From positions 1 to 64,000 of the forward strand of contig CAWIUF010000029.1 of assembly GCA_963839095.1 (NCBI GenBank): a stretch of 64,000 bases of DNA, written 5' to 3'. The notes beneath the pieces are model-generated. The model was not told where the DNA came from. It made no database searches and saw only the letters and a list, made by a program, of their open reading frames with translations. Position 1 is the first letter of the stretch. Every line of letters starts with the position of its first letter. A program made the position numbers and the translations under genes. Of this stretch, positions 1-8,790 are shown in pieces. The DNA is from Palsa-504 sp963839095 (GTDB taxonomy: Bacteria > Actinomycetota > Actinomycetes > Streptosporangiales > Streptosporangiaceae).

Positions 1-84
1 GGCAGCCGGTCCTTCCCCGATTGCGTATTATGCCCCCGGCGGTTTTGCTAACGTGCCGCCTGTCGGCATGAACGGGGAGGCACC

Positions 85-741
85 ATGGCCGGGATGATTT
101 TTTTCACGGACAATTACCAGGACCGCAGCACCAACGACGGATACCAGTTCGAGTTCTTCTGCCGTCGCTGCGGCAACGGGTACAGTTCGTCGTTCCAGCA
201 TTCGGTCACCGGCTTCGGCGGGCGGCTGCTGCGGCTCGGCGGCGACCTGGTGGGCGGCGCCGTCGGCGAGAAGGCCCAGCAGCTCGGCTGGGACGCCGAG
301 TGGATGCGCGACGGCGTCCGCGGCTCGACCCGCGACAAGGCGCTGGCCCACGCCGTCGAGGAGATGAAGCCGTTCTTCCACCAGTGCCACCGCTGCGGTC
401 AGTGGGTGTGCGAGCAGGTGTGCTGGAACGGGCCGAAGGGCCTGTGCGTGACCTGCGCCCCCAAGCTGGACCAGGAGATCGCCGGGATGCAGGCCGCGGC
501 GCAGGTCAACCAGCTGAACCAGAAGATCCAGGCCCAGGACTGGACCAAGGACATCAACTACCGCGACCAGGGCACCGGGCTGTGCCCCAACTGCGGCCAG
601 GAGAGCGGCGGCGGCAAGTTCTGCCAGGGCTGCGGGCACGGGCTGGCCGCCGCGCCGGCCGCCCAGAAGTTCTGCGGCAACTGCGGGTCGGCGCTGACCG
701 GGGCGCGGTTCTGCGGCGAGTGCGGCACCCCGGCCGGCTGA
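85..741 (+). CDS. Multi-zinc-ribbon protein
   Basis: This is a 218-residue soluble protein of unknown role. Cysteine pairs sit at about residues 26/29, 101/104, 109/113, 121/124, 167/170, 180/183, 197/200 and 210/213. The last four CxxC knuckles form a double zinc ribbon at the C-terminus; the earlier ones suggest a further treble-clef or rubredoxin-like metal site. A Gly-rich segment (about 44-60) and a Gln-rich helix (about 134-151) separate the two cysteine blocks. The ATG is preceded by GGGGAGG at good spacing. The next gene starts 7 nt after the stop, so the two are probably co-transcribed. No catalytic motif is visible; an adaptor or scaffold role is only a guess. Confidence 0.85.
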   Translation: MAGMIFFTDNYQDRSTNDGYQFEFFCRRCGNGYSSSFQHSVTGFGGRLLRLGGDLVGGAVGEKAQQLGWDAEWMRDGVRGSTRDKALAHAVEEMKPFFHQCHRCGQWVCEQVCWNGPKGLCVTCAPKLDQEIAGMQAAAQVNQLNQKIQAQDWTKDINYRDQGTGLCPNCGQESGGGKFCQGCGHGLAAAPAAQKFCGNCGSALTGARFCGECGTPAG

Positions 742-748
742 GCTCCTC

Positions 749-2140
749 ATGAGCACAGCTCGGTACCGGCTCCTTTCTCCCCGCGGGGAGAAGCGGGAGG
801 ACGGCGAGGCTGAGGTCGAGGTCCGCGACGGGCTGCTGGTGCTCGCGCCGATGGGCGAGAGCGTGCTGCCCATCCCGTTCGGCCAAATTTCGTCGGTGAC
901 CGAGCCCGAGCCGTTCACGGTCCGGCTGACCCTGGCCGGCGGGGACGTGATCGAGCTCGGCCGGCTCGGGGTGATGCGGACCCAGCTGCTCGCCGAGCTG
1001 CGCGACGGCCGGGGGGACGCCGCGGCGGCGGCCGCGGCCGCGGTGGGCGAGGCCGAGGTGTTCTCCGCGGGCCCGGCCGAGGTGCGCGTCTACGACGACG
1101 CGCTGCTGGTCATCGGGGCCGGCGGCAGCGAGCGGGTCAGCTTCTCCTTCGCCCGGGCGGTGCGGGTACAGGACTACGCGATCACGGTCGAGGTGACGGG
1201 CCGGGAGCCGGTGGTCCTGACCCGGCTCGGCCGGCGCACCAGCGAGCTGGCCGAGCTGCTGACCACCCGGATCCGGGCGGCGAGCGTCCGGACGGCCGCG
1301 TTCCTGGCCGCGCTGCTGCCCGGGCTCGACCCGATGGCCGTGCGCGCCGCCGCCGGGCTGCTGCGGGACGGCGTGGCCGTCCCGGACGGCGTCCTGGACG
1401 GCGTCCATCCAGGGCTGGCCGGGACCCTGATCCAGCTCGCCACCGCGCCGGGGCGCCGGGGCGCGGTCGCCGAGCTCGGCCGCCGCGGCGGCCTCGCGGT
1501 CGGCTTCCGGCAGCTGGCCTCGGTGCGCCGTCCCGCGGTCGGGGCCGAGCCCTGGCACGATCACGCCGCCGCACCGCACATCGGCGAGCACGAGAGCACC
1601 GGCGGCGCGTTCCAGCCGGGGCTGGCGGGCGTGATGGCGGCCGGGGCGATGGCCGGCGGCCGGGGGCGCTCGGGATGGCCGGGGGGCCGGGGGCGTTCGG
1701 GATGGGCGGGGGGCCGGGGGCGTTCGGGTTCGGTGAGGGGTTCGGGGCGTTCGGCGGGTACTGGGCGTTCCGGGCGCTGGGGGCCGGGATGAACGGCCGG
1801 GGCCCGGGGCCCGCGGCCGATGGTGGTGCGGCCCGACGTCACGCGGGGGTTGCTGACCCCCGCCATCGAGGATCTGTCCGCGCTGACCATCGGCGGCGAG
1901 AGTCCCACCGTGCTGGCGTTCGCGCTGGCCGCGGGGCCGGGCGGGGTGGCCTACGAGGTGCTCAACCAGCCCGGGCCGGCGACGTACGTGTTCCGGGGTG
2001 ACCTGGCCGCGGTCAACCAGGCGCTGGACGACGCCGGGTTCGACCCGGAGGCCGTGGCCGCGTCACCGGGCCTGGCGGCGGCCGGCCGGGTCCCGCACGA
2101 CGCGGGGTGGGCCGGCCGGATCGCCGCGCTGCTCAGCTGA
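749..2140 (+). CDS. PH-like domain protein with GGPGAFG repeats (two compensating frame breaks)
   Basis: Reading from the ATG at 749 gives a beta-rich N-terminal region that looks like two bacterial PH-like domains (about residues 1-85 and 100-175), then a helical segment. The frame breaks near 1660 (a C appears missing) and returns near 1810 (an extra G). The reconstructed protein is about 463 residues. The bridged middle frame encodes three tandem M(A/G)GGPGAFG-type repeats and an aromatic-glycine stretch. The last 105 residues form a globular domain ending at 2140. Both breaks lie in G/C runs, so sequence error is more likely than decay. Function is not recognised; the position directly behind a zinc-ribbon gene suggests a shared role. 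Confidence 0.65.
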
Positions 2141-2389
2141 GGAACTTTCTGCCTGGAGTTACCCGGCCGGGAGTTACGTCCGGTAGGCGCGGGCGAAATC
2201 GTCCCATTCCTCGTCGTTGACGTTCCGCCACTGGCTGGCCTCCCGGCCGACTCGATGCTGATCGAGCCGGGGGCGCACGCGCCAGCCGCAACGCCGTGAC
2301 GACGAGGTCCGGTCCGGTGCGGTGGCCGGGGGCGATGCGGTTCGGCTGCGGGCATCCCACCGGCCCGCTGGCGCTGATCAAGAAGGCGA

Positions 2390-2987
2390 TCAAGGCAATG
2401 AGGGGCCAGCAGGCCTAGCCCTAGACAGCCTAGGATCGGTCAGCTCCGTCATGGCGGTCCTGGCCCACTCCAGGCTGGCCCGGTGGATCACGATGCCGTG
2501 CTCCAGCGCGAGCAGGCCGTGCCGCCGGTCCGAGGGCGCGACGGTGGTTGCGTACCGCTCCATCCCGGCGATAAAGCCCTCGAGAGCGTCGGCCAGGCCC
2601 TTGAGGAAAGCGAGTACCTCCTCGCGGTCGAGCTCGTCTTCCATCATCACGAAGCGCATCAGGTGCAGGCCAAGGTCGTGAACCACGGTGGCCGGGTCGA
2701 CCGGCAGGCGCAGCCAGTCCAGGTGGACGGCGTGGCCGGCTTCGGTCGCGTGGTACAGGCGCTGCTCGCGGCCGCCGCTGGAGACCGTCTCCTCCACGGT
2801 AAGCAGGCCGCGGGCGACCAGGCGGCGCAGGGCCGGGTACATCGCGCCGGGGCTCGGCTGGTACACGCTGGCGGGGGTGGCGCTGAACCGCTTCTTCAGC
2901 CCATACCCCGACTGCGGGCTACGGGCGATGGTAGCCGAGGAGTACCTGCTCGAAATCGGTCAGCTGGCGCCGGCTGCCTGCGATGAT
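2390..2987 (-). CDS. PadR family transcriptional regulator (frame break, ATC start)
   Basis: The main part (from 2866 down) has the end of a PadR winged helix, including the PSPGAMYPALRRL stretch and the wing followed by YHATEAG, and then an AphA-like helical dimerisation tail. The N-terminal helices (TDFEQVLLG, then SGYGLKKRFSATPASVY) lie upstream in another frame. One extra C near 2926 explains the break. The reading frame has no ATG, GTG or TTG before the domain. AAGGAG stands 6 nt before an ATC at 2987, which I take as the start. PadR proteins are usually repressors of efflux genes. The ABC exporter begins just across the divergent spacer and is the probable target. Confidence 0.75.
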
Positions 2988-3010
2988 CTCGAACTCCTTT
3001 CAATGAGTCG

Positions 3011-3029
3011 ATTAGACCTGTACTCTAAT
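3011..3029. promoter_or_regulatory. Inverted repeat between padR and the ABC operon, candidate operator
   Basis: ATTAGA and TCTAAT form perfect 6-bp arms separated by 7 nt. They sit about 25 nt upstream of the padR Shine-Dalgarno in the divergent spacer. PadR regulators bind dyads like this in their own promoters, so autoregulation and control of the ABC genes is plausible. It is not proven by sequence alone. Confidence 0.4.
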
Positions 3030-3084
3030 TCATGCTCGCTCACGGTCGCATGACGAGGGCCTGACCGAAGGGAACGCGACGGAA

Positions 3085-3400
3085 ATGCAGAGCGTTAAGG
3101 TGCGGCGGAGCCAGATATCGGCCGAGCAGGCCGCCGAAGTGATCCGGCACCAGCTGGGCGGCGCCTACCAGGTCGGAGCTCGATGGCGCCACCATGCTGT
3201 ACGTCCGCAAGGGGCTCGCGAAGGCCAAGGTGAGCCTGCGCGACGAGCCCGGCGGCACCGTGTTCGACGTGCAGGGCGAGGGCAGCTGGGGCGTGCTCCC
3301 GGTGTTCAACCTGTACACGAAAATGATCAACGAGCGCGGCATCGCCCGGCGGACGGCCAGTGCTCTGGGTGAGGCGGAGGCCTTTCGTGACGACGGCTGA
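3085..3400 (+). CDS. Conserved small hypothetical protein (frame break)
   Basis: The ATG at 3085 opens a protein of about 104 residues. Its first half (SAEQAAEVIRHQLGG) and second half (RKGLAKAKVSLRDEPGGT ... NERGIARR) lie in different frames. The join is near 3173, where one base appears to be extra. I recall similar short proteins encoded beside PadR-regulated ABC exporters in actinomycetes, but no function is known to me. The C-terminus overlaps the start of the ABC ATPase gene by 14 nt, indicating translational coupling. There is no signal peptide or membrane segment. Confidence 0.6.
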
Positions 3401-4373
3401 GCCGCTCGCGCGGCCCCCCGCTGTTTCTCCCGCCGCCGGGTCGGCTGGCGTGGCCGGTCCGGAGCCGGCCATCAGCGTCCGGGGGCTGCGGATGAGCTAC
3501 GGCAGCTACGAGGCGGTCCGCGGGATCGACCTCGAGGTGAATCACGGCGAGATCCTCGCCTTCCTGGGGCCGAACGGCGCGGGCAAGACCACCACGACCG
3601 AGATCCTCGAGGGCTTCCGCAAGCGGACCAGCGGGGACGTCCGGGTGCTCGGCACCGACCCGGAGCAGGCCGGCCCGGCTGGCGGGCCCGCATCGGCGTG
3701 GTCCTCCAGACCAACGCGCCGGAGCGGCTGCTCACCGTGCGCGAGTGCCTGACCATGTACGCCGGCTACTACCCGAAACCGCTGCCGGTGGACCGGGCGA
3801 TCGAGCTGACCGGCCTCGGCGGCAAGGCGGACAGCCGGTGCGACCAGCTGTCCGGCGGCCAGCAGCGCCGCCTCGACGTCGCGCTCGCGCTCATCGGCGA
3901 CCCGGAGCTGATCTTCCTGGACGAGCCGACGACCGGCTTCGACCCGAGCGCACGCCGGCAGACCTGGGACGTCGTCTCCGGGCTGCGTGACCTCGGCAAG
4001 ACGGTCTTCCTGACCACTCACTTCATGGACGAGGCGGAGGCGCTCGCGGACCGGATCATGATCCTGGCGGCCGGCCGGATCGTCGCGTCCGGCACCCCGC
4101 AGACCATCGGCGGCCGTGACGTCGACGCCACCCTGATCACGTTCACCCTGCCCGCCGGGCGTGACCCCGCCGGCGCTGCCCGGCCAGACCAGCGCGTCCG
4201 CCGAGCGCGGGCGGGTCAGGATCAGCGTGCCCGAGCCGGCCCCGGCCCTGCACACGCTGACCGGGTGGGCGCTGGAGCAGGACCTGCCGCTGCACGACCT
4301 CGCAGTGCAGCGCCCGTCGCTCGAGGACATCTACCTGCAGCTCACCGCCGACTCGCACGGGGGCTCCCGATGA
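3387..4373 (+). CDS. ABC transporter ATP-binding protein, DrrA/ABC-2 type (two frame breaks)
   Basis: The start is a GTG at 3387 behind GGAGG, inside the 3' end of the preceding gene. Visible motifs are Walker A (GPNGAGKTTT), signature LSGGQQRR, Walker B with LIFLDEPTTGFDP, and the switch histidine in LTTHFMDEAEALADR. After the nucleotide-binding domain comes the short C-terminal extension typical of drug-export ATPases. The frame breaks near 3682 (between Walker A and RIGVVLQ) and near 4158 (in the C-terminal extension). Both fall in G/C-rich runs and both flanking parts are well conserved, so I treat this as one intact gene. It pairs with the permease that follows (ATGA overlap) as a probable efflux pump under PadR control. 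Confidence 0.8.
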
Positions 4374-5152
4374 GCACCGCCTCCCTCGTCGTCCACCAGG
4401 CCCGCTACGACCTGCGGACGTCCCTGCGCGACCCGCGGGCGCGCGGGTTCACGCTCGCGCTGCCGCTGCTGCTGCTCCTGCTGTTCGGCTACATCTTCCG
4501 GCACGAGACCTTCAGCTACGCCCGTGGCCTGACCATCCCCGGCGACAGCTACTACCTGCCCCGGATGATCGTCCTCGGCCTGGCCAGCGCCACGCTGTCC
4601 AACCTGGTCGTGGTGCTGGTGGCCAAGCGCGAGACCGGCGCGCTCAAGCGGCGCCGGGCCACGCCGGTCCGGCCCGTCGTGCTGATCGGCGGTGACGTGA
4701 TCACCTCAGAGGCGTCGGCGCTGATCATGGCGGTCGTGCTCGGCGTGGTCGGCTGGTTCGTGTTCGGCGTGCACCTGACCGGCGCCGGCGCGGGCGCGGC
4801 GGTCGCCACCGTGGTGATCGGCACGGCCGCGCTGTGCGGCGTCGCCTACGCGGTGGCCACGTTCATCAAGACGATCGACGCGGCCGGACCGCTGGTCATG
4901 CTGATCATGTTCACGCTGAACGCGATCTCCGGGATCTACGTGCCGGAGAGCCTGTTCCCGGCCTGGCTGCGGGACGTCGCGCAGGTGCTCCCGGTCCGGC
5001 CGCTGGCGGTGGCCATGCAGGCCGCCTTCGACCCGCAGACGAACAGCGGCCGCGCCTTCGCCTGGCCGGACCTGGCCATCGTCGCGGCCTGGGGCGTCGC
5101 CGGCGCGCTGTACGCGATGCGCCGCTTCTCCTGGGCCCCTTCCGGCAACTGA
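4370..5152 (+). CDS. ABC-2 type transporter permease
   Basis: This 260-residue membrane protein has about six transmembrane segments, starting around residues 25-43 and ending near 240. It carries the ABC-2 pattern of an N-terminal cytoplasmic stretch (YDLRTSLRDPRARG) and a large central helical bundle. The KRRRATPVRP segment between the second and third helices is the usual coupling loop. Its ATG overlaps the stop of the ATPase gene by 4 nt. A half-transporter of this type is normally the membrane partner of a DrrA-like ATPase. The substrate cannot be read from the sequence, but hydrophobic drugs are common for the family. Confidence 0.88.
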   Translation: MSTASLVVHQARYDLRTSLRDPRARGFTLALPLLLLLLFGYIFRHETFSYARGLTIPGDSYYLPRMIVLGLASATLSNLVVVLVAKRETGALKRRRATPVRPVVLIGGDVITSEASALIMAVVLGVVGWFVFGVHLTGAGAGAAVATVVIGTAALCGVAYAVATFIKTIDAAGPLVMLIMFTLNAISGIYVPESLFPAWLRDVAQVLPVRPLAVAMQAAFDPQTNSGRAFAWPDLAIVAAWGVAGALYAMRRFSWAPSGN

Positions 5153-5202
5153 CCCTGGCTCAGGGCTTAAAGCGGCGGCACCCTGCGTCGTAAGCTGCGG
5201 GC

Positions 5203-6168
5203 ATGCCCTCCTCAGTTCCCGTGATCGACCTGCGGCCCTGGTTCAGCGGTGACGAACAGGCCCGCGCGGGCGTGGCGGCGGAGGTCGACGCCGCGCTCCG
5301 CAGCGTGGGCTTCTTCCTGATCACCGGGCACGGCGTGGAGGACGAGCTGCGGACCCGGGTCCGGGCGCAGGCGCGGGCGTTCTTCGCGCTGCCAGCCGGG
5401 ACCAAGGGACGCTACGCCGTCACCGTCGGCGGCCGGGGCTGGCTGCCGCCCGGGGCCGAGGCCAACGGCTACGCCGAGGGCACCGAGACCCCGCCGGACC
5501 TCAAGGAGTCCTACGCGGTCGGCGCCGACCAGCCGACCGGCGACCCGGAGGTGGACGGCTACTGGTTCCGGCCGAACGTCTACCCGGCCGAGGTACCGGG
5601 CCTCGAGCCCGCGGTGGTCACCTACCTGGCCCGGATGCGCGCGCTGGCGGACGAGCTGCTGGTGGTGTGCGCCGCCGCGCTCGGACTGGAATCCGACTTC
5701 TTCACCCGGCACACCGGGCACGCCACGCACACCATGAACATCAACTGGTACCCGCCGATGGCGGTGGCCGGCCGCCCGGAACCGGGCCAGTTCCGGATCG
5801 GCCCGCACACCGACTTCGGCACCGTCACCGTCCTGGACCGCGAACCGGGCCGCGGCGGCCTGCAGGTGTGGACCGAGCAGGACGGCTGGGAGGACGCGCC
5901 GTACGTGCCCGGCGCGTTCACCATCAACACCGGCGACCTGCTGGCCCGGTGGAGCGGCAGCCGGTGGAAGTCCAACCGGCACCGGGTGCTGCCGCCGCAG
6001 GCCGAGGCGCCGGACGAGGACCTGGTCTCGCTGGTCTACTTCTACGAGGCCGACCACGACGCGGTCGTCGAGTCACTCCAGCCGCCGATCGGCCGGCCCA
6101 ACGACTACGCCCCGGTCGTGTCCGCCGCCTTCATCAAGAAACGCCTGGACGCCATCACCATCGGCTGA
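5203..6168 (+). CDS. Isopenicillin N synthase family 2-oxoglutarate/Fe(II) oxygenase
   Basis: This is a 321-residue double-stranded beta-helix oxygenase. The N-terminal DIOX_N region (VPVIDLRPW ... GFFLITGHGV) is clear. The iron-binding triad is H202 and D204 in GPHTDFG plus H260 in SNRHRV. The usual RxS 2-oxoglutarate-binding motif would fall at about 274-276, where the sequence reads L-V-S, so the arginine is replaced by leucine. Plain oxidative metabolism or natural-product tailoring are both possible; no biosynthetic cluster surrounds it. It stands alone, ending 13 nt before the convergent menB stop. Confidence 0.88.
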   Translation: MPSSVPVIDLRPWFSGDEQARAGVAAEVDAALRSVGFFLITGHGVEDELRTRVRAQARAFFALPAGTKGRYAVTVGGRGWLPPGAEANGYAEGTETPPDLKESYAVGADQPTGDPEVDGYWFRPNVYPAEVPGLEPAVVTYLARMRALADELLVVCAAALGLESDFFTRHTGHATHTMNINWYPPMAVAGRPEPGQFRIGPHTDFGTVTVLDREPGRGGLQVWTEQDGWEDAPYVPGAFTINTGDLLARWSGSRWKSNRHRVLPPQAEAPDEDLVSLVYFYEADHDAVVESLQPPIGRPNDYAPVVSAAFIKKRLDAITIG

Positions 6169-6181
6169 CCGTCCGGCCCGG

Positions 6182-7081
6182 TCAGTAGTAGTAGGGGAAG
6201 CGGGCCCAGTCGGGGGAGCGCTTTTCCAGGAAGGCGTCGCGGCCCTCGACCGCCTCGTCGGTCATGTAGGCCAGCCGGGTCGCCTCGGCCGCGAACACCT
6301 GCTGGCCGACCAGGCCGTCGTCGATGAGGTTGAAGGCGTACTTCAGCATCCGCTGCGAGGTCGGGCTCTTGGCGTTGATCTTGGCCGCCCAGTCCAGCGC
6401 GGTCCGCTCCAGGTCGGCGTGCGGCACCACCGCGTTGACCATGCCCATCCGGTGCGCCTGCGCCGCGTCGTAGACCTCGCCGAGGAAGAAGATCTCGCGG
6501 GCGAACTTCTGGCCTACCTGGCGGGCCAGGTAGGCCGAGCCGAAGCCGCCGTCGAAGCTGCCCACGTCCGCGTCGGTCTGCTTGAACCGGGCGTGCTCGG
6601 CGCTGGCCAGGGTGAGATCGCAGACCACGTGCAGGCTGTGCCCGCCGCCGGCGGCCCAGCCGGGAACCACGCAGATGACCACCTTGGGCATGAACCGGAT
6701 CAGCCGGTGCACCTCCATGATGTGCAGCCGCCCGGCCCGGGCCGGGTCGATGGTCGCGGCCGTCTCCCCCTCGGCGTACCGGTAGCCGTCCCGGCCGCGG
6801 ATGCGCTGGTCACCGCCGGAGCAGAAGGCCCAGCCGCCGTCCCGCGGCGACGGGCCGTTGCCGGTGAGCAGCACGCATCCCACGTCGCCGCTCATCCGGG
6901 CGTGGTCGAGCGCGACGTACAGCTCGTCCACGGTGTGCGGGCGGAAGGCGTTCCTGACCTCGGGGCGGTTGAACGCGACCCGGACGGTGCCCGAATCGAC
7001 GGCCCGGTGGTAGGTGATGTCGGTGAAGGAGAACCCCTCGACGGCGCGCCACCGGTCGGGGTCGAAGATCTCAGAAACCAT
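6182..7081 (-). CDS. menB: 1,4-Dihydroxy-2-naphthoyl-CoA synthase
   Basis: This crotonase-fold enzyme of menaquinone synthesis closes the naphthoquinol ring of o-succinylbenzoyl-CoA. The 299-residue protein shows the MenB signatures: NRPEVRNAFRPHTVDEL near the N-terminus, the GGDQ(R) oxyanion region, GWAAGGGHSLH, the DADVGSFDGGFGS motif, and the C-terminal FPYYY that reaches a neighbouring active site in the hexamer. The start is placed at the ATG at 7081; an in-frame ATG 9 nt upstream is equally possible. No other men genes are adjacent. It probably supplies menaquinone to the Nuo-dependent respiratory chain whose last genes lie at the other end of this window. Confidence 0.93.
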   Translation of the reverse strand: MVSEIFDPDRWRAVEGFSFTDITYHRAVDSGTVRVAFNRPEVRNAFRPHTVDELYVALDHARMSGDVGCVLLTGNGPSPRDGGWAFCSGGDQRIRGRDGYRYAEGETAATIDPARAGRLHIMEVHRLIRFMPKVVICVVPGWAAGGGHSLHVVCDLTLASAEHARFKQTDADVGSFDGGFGSAYLARQVGQKFAREIFFLGEVYDAAQAHRMGMVNAVVPHADLERTALDWAAKINAKSPTSQRMLKYAFNLIDDGLVGQQVFAAEATRLAYMTDEAVEGRDAFLEKRSPDWARFPYYY

Positions 7082-7264
7082 GGGCCCCATTGTGGCCGAC
7101 GCCTCCGGGCCGCTCCCCGCGAGGCCGGCCAGGGGACGAACGGGTGCCGGGTTTCTCGCATTTCCCACTTGCGCCACTTGATCCGCGATGTCATAAATCG
7201 TTAACAGGCTCGAAATCGCCCTCGGCGAGGATGTGGCCTGCTGCTGACCGCGAGGAGCATCTCG

Positions 7265-8783
7265 ATGACCAACACCGTAGATGAGCTGACCGTCGCCGAT
7301 GTCGAACGGCAGAAGCTGCAGAAGCACTTCGGCCGCTACGACATCCTGTTCTTCCTCATCTGCACCATCGTCGGCGTGGACACCATCGCCTCGGTGGCGT
7401 CGAGCGGCGGTGAGGCCTTCACCTGGATGATGGTCTTCGCGGTCGTCTTCTTCGTCCCCCAGGCGCTGCTGTTCGCCGAGCTCGGCGCGGCCTTCCCGCA
7501 GGAGGGCGGGCCCTACTACTGGACCCGGCTGGCCTTCGGGCACCTGGCCGGGGCGGTGAACAACTTCCTGTACTGGATCACCAACCCGGTCTGGATCGGC
7601 GGCACCCTCGCGATCAGCTGCATCGGCGCCGTCCAGGTGTTCTTCAACAACGGCAACCCGCTGCCGACGGTGGTCTGGTACATCGTGGCGCTGGTGTTCA
7701 TCTGGACCTCGATCGTGGCCGCGATCACCTCGTTCGCCGTCGGCAAGTGGCTGCCGACGGCCGGCGCCTACGCCCGGTTCCTGCTGCTCGGCGTGTTCAC
7801 CATCTCGGTCGTCATCTACGCGGCCAAGCACGGCTGGCACGGCGCGGGCAGCTACCGGCCGACCTCCGGCGGCTTCGTGGCCCTGGTCGGCGTGCTGCTG
7901 TTCAACTTCGTCGGCTTCGAGCTGCCGAACAGCGCGGGCGAGGAGATGACCAACCCGCAGCGCGACGTGCCGTTCGGCATCGCCCGTTCCACCGTGGCCA
8001 GCGTGGTGCTCTACGCGGTCCCGGTGCTGGGCATCCTGCTCGTCCTGCCCACCAGCGCGATCACCAACTTCAGCGGGTTCGTCAGCGCCATCCAGCAGGT
8101 CTTCACCGTGTACGGCGGCCACGTCGGCGCCAACGGCACGGCCACCCTGTCGGGGGCCGGGCTCATCCTCGGCGACGGCTGCCGCCCTGCTGTTCATCAT
8201 CTGCCTGATCACCTCGGGCGCGACCTGGATCATGGGCTCGGACCGGGCGCTGGCGGTGTCCTGCTACGACGGGGCCGGGCCGCGGACGCTGGGCGTGATC
8301 AACGCCCGGTTCGGCACGCCGGTGCGGGTCAACGTGTTCAGCGGCGTCATGGCCACCATCGTCGTCATCCTGGCCCAGCAGATCACCAGCGGCAACGCGG
8401 CCAAGTACTTCGACGCCGTGCTGGGCGTGACGATCTCGACCACGCTGATCAGCTACCTGCTCATCTACCCGGCGCTGTGGAAGCTGCGCCGCAGCCACCC
8501 GGACACGCCCCGGCCGTTCAAGATGCCGGCCTACCGGCCGCTGACGGTCGTGCTGATGATCCTGGTGGCCCTGGCCACCGTCCAGCTCATCGCGCCCGGG
8601 CTCGGCGACCACTGGTTCGGCGACGACTTCCGGCCGGACGGCTGGGGGGCCGGCGAAAAGCTGACCTTCCTGTGGACCGAACTGCTCCCCGTGCTCTGCT
8701 TCGTCGTCATCGGGGTGTTCTTCTGGTGGCGCGGCAAGCGGACCAGGGAGCAGGCGGCCCGCCTGGGCGCGGAGGAGATGTAG
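7265..8783 (+). CDS. APC-family amino-acid permease (frame break)
   Basis: The ATG at 7265 follows GAGGAG. The protein is about 505 residues with 12 predicted membrane helices. The N-terminal IVGVDTIASVASSGGEAFTW corresponds to the unwound TM1 substrate site of APC carriers. FVGFELPNSAGEEM on TM6 is the second conserved motif. The frame breaks near 8172, where removing one G turns the junction into LATAALL and rejoins TM8 (FIICLITSGATWIMGSDR). The C-terminal half then runs to 8783. Likely a secondary amino-acid or polyamine importer. It is divergent from menB, with 183 bp between them and no evident operator. Confidence 0.8.
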
Positions 8784-8790
8784 TCCCCGG

